Shown here one piece after another: positions 57,123 to 64,000 of a stretch of DNA of 64,000 nt. The position numbers and the translations under genes are program-made. This DNA is from Tigriopus japonicus (taxonomy: Eukaryota; Arthropoda; Copepoda; Harpacticoida; Harpacticidae), in the NCBI GenBank assembly GCA_010645155.1, contig CM021320.1, forward strand, positions 4,277,590 through 4,341,589. The letters are read 5' to 3'. Under the pieces are notes generated by a model that made no database searches, was not told where the DNA came from, and worked only from the letters and a program-made list of their open reading frames with translations. The first letter of the stretch is position 1; every line of letters starts with the position of its first letter.

Positions 57123-58722
57123 ATTGATAATTGGTTTCGTGTGTCTTACAAGTTACTTTTATATTCGATTAAAAATCAAATGGAATTTTTGGAAGGACCA
57201 CAATGTCCCTTTCCCACCACCAGAATTTCCCTTCGGCTCAACTCCAATGTTCGGATGGAATTCTTTCAAGCAAGAAGCAAACATGAACGATTTAGCTAAA
57301 ACTCAGGCCAGGGCCTTAGGATTTCCAAAATTCTATGGTAACTACATCTTTGGAGCACCAAATCCCATGATCTGTGATCCTGAAATGGCCAAGCAAATCA
57401 TGGTTAAAGACTTCGATCATTTCGTCAACCGACAAGCCGAAGATTTTATCAAATTGCTGGAGGGTGGGCATTTTGTGGATCAAGTGTGGGCAAACCAAAT
57501 GACAGCATTGCAAGGAGATAAATGGAAAAACACCCGTGCCACTTTCACACCCATTTTCACCGCTGGAAAACTAAAGGGAATGATTAAATTTATGCATGAG
57601 GTCACCAATGATCTCGTCAAAAGTGTGGACCAAGAAGCTAAAACTGGAAAAGCATTTGACTTGAAGGAAAAGTTTGGCAAGTTTAGTATGGATACCATTG
57701 CTACTTGTGCCTTTGGCGTGAACGCCAAATCTTTTGAGGATGATAAGTCGACCTTTGCAATGAATGCCAGGGCTGTTTTTCGGAATTCCAAATCAGATGT
57801 ACTTCGAATTATTACGGCAATTATTCCGGGTGGAAAAGCTCTTTTGAACTTACTTCGAACACCAATCAACAAAAAGTACGTCACGTTATTCTTTTATGAC
57901 ATCATAAAGAGCACAATTGAGCATCGATTAAAAACCAAGACAAGGCGGAACGATCTTGTGGACTTGATGATTGACGCCATGAAAGAGGACAGTTCCTTGG
58001 AGCAAGATGTGGACAACGAAGGTCAATTTGATCAGGATGCTAAATTGAATCACAAAGTGGTTAGTAAACAAATGGATGAAATAACTATGGTTGCTACAGC
58101 TTTGGTCATTTTGGTGGCTGGATACGATACCACTGCCCAAACAATGGCAATTACGAGTTACTTCTTGGCCAGAAATCCGGATATCCAAGAAAAACTATAT
58201 CAAGAAATCATGGAATGTGTGGGTGAAATAAAAAACGAAAAAGGCCACCCAGACTACAATCAAATTCAGAGTCTTCCTTACTTGGATATGGTACTTCACG
58301 AAACTTTGCGAATCAATCCTGCACTTGGAATCATCACCAGGGTTTGTTCCAAAGATTATCTTATCCCTGGAACCGACGTTCTTCTGAAGAAGGGAAATGA
58401 AGTTCACATTAACGCCATGGCGATTCACAACAACCCAAATATCTATCCCGATCCTGAAAAGTATGACCCTGAACGGTTTACAAAGGAAGCTAAGGCTAAT
58501 CGCCATCCCTATGCCTTTCTTGGTTTTGGTCAAGGACCTCGAAATTGCATAGGAATGAGATTTGCATTATTGGAGGCGAAATTGGGACTTTTTGCAGTCT
58601 TGTGGAAGTACAAGTTTGTGGCAACCACTGAAACCGTTGAGGAGTTCACCCTAGATCCCTCTTCATTTCTTTCTGCCCCTAAAGAAGCATTATTTGTCAA
58701 AGTAGAGGAGCGACAACAGTGA
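57112..58722 (+). CDS. Cytochrome P450, CYP3-clan-like, copy 3
   Basis: 536 residues, no introns. Start ATG chosen by alignment with the other copies (MIFELIIG). Motifs: anchor FELIIGFVCLTSYFYI, GDKWKNTRATFTP, AGYDTTAQT, HETLRINP, FGQGPRNCIGMR with Cys479. Near the C-terminus VLWKYKF has Trp where the other copies have Arg. DNA at 57690-57798 is nearly identical to copy 2, while 58141-58274 is closest to copy 1, giving a mosaic. It is closest overall to copy 4, with shared MNDLAKTQ, DQEAK and KQEA segments. Probably functional. Confidence 0.93.
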   Translation: MIFELIIGFVCLTSYFYIRLKIKWNFWKDHNVPFPPPEFPFGSTPMFGWNSFKQEANMNDLAKTQARALGFPKFYGNYIFGAPNPMICDPEMAKQIMVKDFDHFVNRQAEDFIKLLEGGHFVDQVWANQMTALQGDKWKNTRATFTPIFTAGKLKGMIKFMHEVTNDLVKSVDQEAKTGKAFDLKEKFGKFSMDTIATCAFGVNAKSFEDDKSTFAMNARAVFRNSKSDVLRIITAIIPGGKALLNLLRTPINKKYVTLFFYDIIKSTIEHRLKTKTRRNDLVDLMIDAMKEDSSLEQDVDNEGQFDQDAKLNHKVVSKQMDEITMVATALVILVAGYDTTAQTMAITSYFLARNPDIQEKLYQEIMECVGEIKNEKGHPDYNQIQSLPYLDMVLHETLRINPALGIITRVCSKDYLIPGTDVLLKKGNEVHINAMAIHNNPNIYPDPEKYDPERFTKEAKANRHPYAFLGFGQGPRNCIGMRFALLEAKLGLFAVLWKYKFVATTETVEEFTLDPSSFLSAPKEALFVKVEERQQ

Positions 58723-58950
58723 GATTGAGTTTACTACATCTGACTGAACATTTTTGGTTTTCAAGTAATATATTTTTTATAGATATTTTGCACGCATAAA
58801 ATACATGTTGCGACTTTAAGGCATTGTATTGAAAGTACTCGGTTGAATGCTAGTTAGCAATTAATGTGGCAGTTGCTCCTTATCTTTTTTAAACTGGCTT
58901 CCGGTTGCTTCCATCTTAATGCCATTTTGATTCTGATGAAAGGTTGACCA

Positions 58951-58956
58951 AATAAA
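58951..58956 (+). promoter_or_regulatory. Possible poly(A) signal of P450 copy 3
   Basis: AATAAA 229 bases after the stop. No closer perfect signal was seen. Confidence 0.5.
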
Positions 58957-59499
58957 GCGTACTGATCAAACTGTCAGTCAGTTTCAGGGATTATTGCGAG
59001 GATGGTGGTGACATCAAATTTATTCAGGGCTTTTAAAATGTTATTGCTGAATAATTCTAAAATATTTAGCTACACTTCAACCAAAATAACGTCGTAAGCT
59101 ACTTTCAAACTCAATTTTAAATCAAGATTTTTGTGGTGTTGCTTGAATGTCTTTTCATATTTGACTTTGTGACCAAACCTGATTGCCCGATATTTCTAGT
59201 CCTAAAACACACCATCTCAACTTTTTGAACAATCATTAATTAGACCCTCAATCTCAATCTTTTGTATAAACTTACCGACATCTCGGATAACTTATCCCTT
59301 TATGATTTACTTGAGGTCAAATTGGTCCATGAGAGTATTAGGTAATGGGACCTTTACACAAATATAAATGAGGATACGGAACTGATAATGAACCAGTTTT
59401 TGAAATGCATTGACAAGTATCTCCAAGGCTAAAAGCACTCTGAAACCTGGATCAGATATGACATAACTCTTGCTGCTTTTACTTTCACCGCCGTGTCCA
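58957..59499. other. AT-rich spacer
   Basis: No gene, RNA or named repeat recognised. Confidence 0.4.
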
Positions 59500-59523
59500 A
59501 AGATGGCAAAAATTTCCTATCCT

Positions 59524-59652
59524 CGTATGAAAGTCCTCAAAGTCTCGTCATGTCCTTTCTGCTCCAAAACCGATCATCATTCTCATCGTTGCAAAGAAGG
59601 CTGCTCCGAGGAGGGCCAAAAATCACTACTTCTCCCAACCTTTCCATGCACA
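59524..59652 (+). pseudogene. Zinc-knuckle fragment, possibly from a retroelement Gag
   Basis: The frame reads MKVLKVSSCPFCSKTDHHSH then RC, a perfect C-X2-C-X4-H-X4-C knuckle. It resembles the knuckle of BEL/Pao-type Gag proteins. It is short, lacks flanking domains and lies just before a LINE relic, so it is at most a decayed piece. It could be chance. Confidence 0.3.
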
Positions 59653-59844
59653 ATCGGAGAAAGTATTTGTTAATTGATTGTTTGATAGGCTCTGGACCAA
59701 TATTTTCTTTTTTGTCAAATAATTTTGCCTTCCTTCAACAGAAACAACCAAGACCAAACGAACATTTATTGAAAAACCTCAGTCCAAAATCTAAGAAGAA
59801 GTGAGAATCATTACTCGTCCTTTAGTCCAAGGGTCACTTTTGAA

Positions 59845-60054
59845 CACAACTTTGAAAAATCCATTGGCCAGTTTCAAAGAGGACCTGGATCACTTTCTTC
59901 AAACAATCCCAGACCAACCAACAGTCCCTGGTCACCAGAGAGCAGCTAATTCAAACTCAATCATTGACCAAACTTACAATAAGTGACAAAAGGACAAAAG
60001 TGATCTACCGTGCCTTGAAATCATTCAAGACATCTGTCCATCAACAGTAAACTC
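59845..60054 (+). mobile_element. 3' relic of a LINE A-like element
   Basis: NPLASFKEDLDHFLQTIPDQ and ANSNSIIDQTYNK match the C-terminal end of the LINE A copy at 35.5 kb (FLNTIPDQPTIQGLYKS, ANSNSLVDQI). About 70 bases of 3' untranslated sequence follow, then an ATT repeat that could be the element's tail. Confidence 0.7.
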
Positions 60055-60056
60055 TA

Positions 60057-60122
<66 letters not shown>
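60055..60122. repeat. (ATT)n microsatellite, about 22 units
   Basis: Uninterrupted ATT repeat directly after the LINE relic. Many CR1/L2-type LINEs end in short tandem repeats, so this may be an expanded tail. Confidence 0.95.
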
Positions 60123-60123
<1 letters not shown>

Positions 60124-60740
60124 TGAATCATGTATTCTACCCACATTTTTAAATGACGTTTTCAAAGAATGAACCTTGCAAAAAGTCAGCTTATGCGCCC
60201 TGATCACTTAGATCAGTTTAAAATCACTAGATAGCGTGCAAGCTATAGCCTGGCTGATTTGGCAAGCGGGGCGGAATGCGTTGAATTCATGAGGAAAATG
60301 TCGCCCTCACAACTGTTGAGCGGGCAAGTAGCGTGACCAAACATGCGAATCAAGATCAACTTTTCAAAACTCGTTCTTGAAGCCACAAGTCAGTTTTTGT
60401 CCATATATGCATTGGATTAACCCTACATAACGCAAAAGCTTAAATTTGTGTTCTTCCTACCAATTACTTATTCAACGTATTGTCAAAAAAGTTCCTAGTT
60501 GTAGTACTCATATCCATGGCATGGTCACCAAGTGACGTCTTTGGTTCTTGCACGAAAGTAACCAGCAATAACAAAGAATGACCCAAAAACATTACCGAAT
60601 TCCACATTTGACTCATCACTTGCATGGTTGACATTTGCCAGGTCACACATTTCAAATGTTCCCGCACTTTTGTCCGCTCAACTGTTGGCGACCGGAGACA
60701 CATTTTTAGGCTTACACTCGGTCTAGTATTAATAGAAGTC

Positions 60741-61030
60741 AATGCCTGATCAGTGCATCTCATCATGGTCAAATTGAAACGTAGTTGCCAGATGGTTATT
60801 GGTAATGCCACTATTTTGGAAAACATCATACATCTGCTTCATAATAAAATTTCTCCAAAACATCCGATTTTGATAACATAATGCGACTACAAAGAAAGAA
60901 ATATATGAAGGAAAAATCCTGAAATTTTGTGAAAGGGCGGCATTAATACTCACTTCACTAGCTGGCAACTATGTTTTAATTTGACCACAAGAGGCGCTGA
61001 TCAGGGCGTATAAGCTGACATATTTTGCAG
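60741..61030. mobile_element. MITE related to the element at 31.35 kb
   Basis: Left GCCTGATCAGTGC..GGTCAAATTGAAACGTAGTTGCCAG and right CTGGCAACTATGTTTTAATT..GGCGCTGATCAGGGC form inverted ends (read as separate blocks). The interior aligns in reverse orientation with 31351-31650 (for example ATAATGCGACTACAAAGAAAG). The far left border is unclear. Most of the surrounding DNA (60123-61600) holds no gene. Confidence 0.65.
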
Positions 61031-61606
61031 GGTAAATGAACAGTTTTTTATTCAAGAATAATATCTGCAAAGCAACACTGTTCCCAAAGAAGCCAAAGGT
61101 TAAAGAAACAAAGCACTTAAGATCACAATGGTTTGCTCAGATTTGAGATCTCTTTTTGGCCAAATTGACATTTGTATGCTAAAAAGTTATATCTTTAAGG
61201 CAAGAGACAAGAATTCTTTAATTTTTGCAGCAACTTTCGTCAAATTGAGTGAAACTTTTTACGATATTTGCAACGTTAGGGCTAAAAACCTGCAATTTTA
61301 GGCCAAAAAAATGGCATCTTTATCCGAGCCCTTTTGATGACAATGCACTCAAGAATTGATTCGATTGCCTTTGCTCATACTTCATTAAGTCCTGTTTTTT
61401 GGGCCTGCTTGGCCGGTGCGACTAGAAAAGAAAGGGCCCATTTGGAGGGTCCCTTTGGGTAGTCGAGGATGTCGTAGGGTAGCATATTTACGTACTAGCA
61501 CTCCAGTGTACTCCAGAATAGTACAGTTCAGTGTATGTGAACAAAAGTTCAAAGCGAACATTTCACAAAGAACTCTCTGAACTGAACTTGAAGGAGACGA
61601 TTTGAA

Positions 61607-61684
61607 ATGTTCAGATTAAAGAGGCGTGTAGTAAGCAATTGTACCAGGAGCAAAATACACGCTCATAATACTCAGTTAAAATGA
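61607..61684 (+). promoter_or_regulatory. Upstream ORF overlapping the start of P450 copy 4
   Basis: The ATG in TTGAAATGTTCAG opens 25 codons (beginning MFRLKRRV); its TGA overlaps the P450 ATG as ATGA. The context AAGGAGA..TGAAATGTTCA is shared with copy 3. It could lower or control translation if it is in the mRNA. Confidence 0.4.
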
Positions 61685-63297
61685 TCTTTGAGTTGATCAT
61701 AGGTGTACTGTGCATCATTGGCTACTTTTACATACGATTAAAGATCAAATGGAATTTTTGGAAGGACCACAATGTCCCATTCCCACAACCAGAATTTCCC
61801 TTCGGCTCAACTCCAATGTTCGGATGGAATTCCTTCAAGCAAGAAGCAAGTATGAACGATTTGGCTAAAACTCAGGCCATGGCCTTAGGATTTCCAAAAT
61901 TCTATGGTAACTACATCTTTGGAGCACCAAATTTAATGATCTGTGATCCTGAAATGGCCAAGCAAATCATGGTTAAAGACTTCGACCATTTCGTCAACCG
62001 TCAAGGCGATGATTTTATTAAACTGCTAGAGGGAGGACATTTTGTGGATCAAGTGTGGGCACATCAAATGACATCATTGCAAGGAGACAAGTGGAAAAAC
62101 ACCCGTACTACTTTCACACCCATTTTCACCGCTGGAAAACTAAAGGGAATGATCAAATTTATGCATGAGGTCACCAATGATCTTGTCAAGAGTGTGGACC
62201 AAGAAGCCAAAAATGGGAAAGCGTTTGATTTGAAGGAAAAGTTTGGCAAGTTTAGTATGGATACCATTGCTACTTGTGCCTTTGGCGTGAATGCCAAATC
62301 TTTTGAGGATGATAAGTCAACTTTTGCCATGAATGCCAGGGCTGTTTTTCGGAATTCAAGGTGGGATGTGCTCCGGATTATTATGGCATTACTTCCGGGT
62401 GGAAAAGAATTTCTCAACTTTTTTGGATCACCTATAAACAAAAAGCACGTCACGTTATTTTTTTATGACATCATAATGGGAACCATTGAACATCGGATGA
62501 AAACCAAAACAAGACGGAACGATCTCGTTGACTTGATGATTGATGCGATGAAAGCAGACACACCCACTGAAGAAGACAAGGATACTGAAGGTCAATTTGA
62601 TCAGGATGCTAAATTGAATCACAAAGTGGTTAGTAAACAAATGGACGAAATAACTATGGTTGCTACAGCTTTGGTCATTTTGGTGGCTGGATACGATACC
62701 ACTGCCCAAACAATGGCAATTACGAATTACTTCTTGGCAAGAAATCCAGATATCCAAGAAAAACTATATCAAGAGATCATGGAATGTGTCAGAGACCTTG
62801 AGGACGAAAATAGTTATCCCGATTACAATCAAATTCAGAGCCTACCGTACCTGGACATGGTTCTTCACGAGACTTTAAGAATCAATCCAGCTCTAGGAAT
62901 CATTACCAGAGCTTGTACTAATGATTACATCATTCCAGGAACCGACATTCTTTTGAAGAAGGGGAACGAAGCTCATATTAACGTCATGGCAATTCATTCA
63001 AATCCAGATATTTATCCTGACCCGGAAAAGTATGACCCTGAACGGTTTACTAAGGAAGCCAAGGCCAATCGCCATCCTTATGCTTTCCTTGGTTTTGGTC
63101 AAGGACCTCGAAATTGCATTGGCATGAGATTTGCTCTCTTGGAGGCCAAATTGGGATTATTTGCTATCCTGAGAAAATTCAAAATTGTTGCAACATCTGA
63201 AACTGTCGAGAAATTCACCTTGGATCCCGCTTCCTTTCTCTCTACACCTAAAGAAGCTTTACTTGTAAAAGTTGAGGAGAGACAAGAAAGAGATTAG
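61681..63297 (+). CDS. Cytochrome P450, CYP3-clan-like, copy 4
   Basis: 538 residues, no introns. Anchor MIFELIIGVLCIIGYFYI, GDKWKNTRTTFTP, AGYDTTAQT, HETLRINP, FGQGPRNCIGMR with Cys479. The F-G and post-C-helix parts differ most from the other copies (RWDVLRIIMALLPGGKEF), as expected for substrate-contact regions. It is the last member seen; the array could continue beyond the window. All catalytic motifs are intact. Confidence 0.93.
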   Translation: MIFELIIGVLCIIGYFYIRLKIKWNFWKDHNVPFPQPEFPFGSTPMFGWNSFKQEASMNDLAKTQAMALGFPKFYGNYIFGAPNLMICDPEMAKQIMVKDFDHFVNRQGDDFIKLLEGGHFVDQVWAHQMTSLQGDKWKNTRTTFTPIFTAGKLKGMIKFMHEVTNDLVKSVDQEAKNGKAFDLKEKFGKFSMDTIATCAFGVNAKSFEDDKSTFAMNARAVFRNSRWDVLRIIMALLPGGKEFLNFFGSPINKKHVTLFFYDIIMGTIEHRMKTKTRRNDLVDLMIDAMKADTPTEEDKDTEGQFDQDAKLNHKVVSKQMDEITMVATALVILVAGYDTTAQTMAITNYFLARNPDIQEKLYQEIMECVRDLEDENSYPDYNQIQSLPYLDMVLHETLRINPALGIITRACTNDYIIPGTDILLKKGNEAHINVMAIHSNPDIYPDPEKYDPERFTKEAKANRHPYAFLGFGQGPRNCIGMRFALLEAKLGLFAILRKFKIVATSETVEKFTLDPASFLSTPKEALLVKVEERQERD

Positions 63298-63557
63298 ATA
63301 TGCTTTACATAAAATACTGATTCATCACCAGTTTTGAAGCTCTCATCAAAAGACATCAAAGATGATAACGAGTTACGTTGAAATTTGGTGCAAAAAAAAT
63401 GTAAGGGAGTTTCACACCTTCAAATTTGATTATTTATGTATGTGTTCACGAGGCATTTTACGCTTGTCAAGCAACTATCTCTGAAACACGTTGGATTGTC
63501 TCGTGGTTGTTCATTTACAAAAAATAGAAGAAAAAATTGTCATTTTTTTGTGGTCGA

Positions 63558-63563
63558 AATAAA
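63558..63563 (+). promoter_or_regulatory. Possible poly(A) signal of P450 copy 4
   Basis: AATAAA about 260 bases after the stop codon. Confidence 0.45.
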
Positions 63564-64000
63564 AAAGGCTTTTTAAGAATAGCCCCTTCATATCGTTTTA
63601 ATGCAGAAGTTAGCTAAAGGAGGTGAAATTACCAAAGTATAAAATGATTTATGATGGATTAACAACAAATAAGTTACCTTTTCATATATTTATTCATCAG
63701 TTGTTTGCGTGAAAATTTTTTACCGGTTCCATTATCTACTTTCGAGAGAATCTCATTTCCTGTCCTAAATATTTCTGGGAGAACTTCCACCGAAGTTGCA
63801 TGGAATTATAGTATTTTAATTCAAAATGAATTTGTTTGCTTTTGAACAATTTTGGAGGTTCTGGCATGTTATTTAACTTTTAAATTCATTATCCTAACAT
63901 TACGTCTTTACAACCACACTCGTTCAGCTTGACATTTTCCATTTTTTTAGCCCTTTGGCACTGAAAATGGGTAAGGAGAAACCTGTCTCGATCAAACATA
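63564..64000. other. Unannotated end of window
   Basis: AT-rich sequence with nothing recognised. Confidence 0.4.

Noticed and set aside
60025..60207. Minus-strand frame with a poly-Asn run
   Set aside because: It is only the translation of the ATT microsatellite.
1..64000. CRISPR arrays, bacterial operons or phage genes
   Set aside because: Introns, poly(A) signals and eukaryotic transposons show nuclear animal DNA; no regularly spaced short repeats with unique spacers were seen.

Overview
The window is eukaryotic DNA from an animal, most likely an arthropod. Genes are split by GT-AG introns, poly(A) signals (AATAAA) follow the last exons, and about half of the sequence is AT-rich non-coding DNA full of transposon remains. 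The gene set (Dixin, a trehalose/sugar-type MFS transporter, a tandem group of microsomal CYP3-clan-like P450s) fits a crustacean, perhaps a copepod. The species assignment is inference.

Layout. 1-6.9 kb: no gene recognised. 7.0-15.9 kb (+): a complete 11-exon Dixin (DIXDC1) homologue with CH domain, coiled coil and C-terminal DIX domain. 16.1-16.9 kb (-): a three-exon gene for an unrecognised two-pass membrane protein, convergent with Dixin. 17.4-18.6 kb: a hAT-type element with perfect terminal repeats and an 8-bp target duplication. 22.4-24.4 kb (-): a three-exon gene for a small predicted secreted protein with two CX5C pairs. 25-31.9 kb: non-coding DNA with old MITEs. 32.4-40.9 kb (+): a sugar-transporter-like MFS gene. 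Its 6-kb intron has collected a long foldback repeat, a hAT-like element, two LINE families, a tRNA-derived SINE and a 46-base assembly gap. 42.8-63.3 kb (+): four intronless, closely related P450 genes. Between the first and second lie LINE and SINE pieces and a young, complete 5.03-kb Ty3/gypsy-type LTR retrotransposon on the minus strand. More MITEs, a minisatellite and LINE relics lie between the later P450s.

How genes relate. Dixin belongs to Wnt/Dishevelled signalling. The P450 array looks like a locally duplicated detoxification or endogenous-oxidation cluster; copies share near-identical internal tracts that suggest gene conversion. The sugar transporter is a neighbour with no shown functional link. 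I found no wholly new system. The most informative points are the P450 array (conversion tracts, and upstream ORFs overlapping two start codons), the precisely delimited transposons with target duplications, a probable GC-AG intron, and two unrecognised multi-exon genes.
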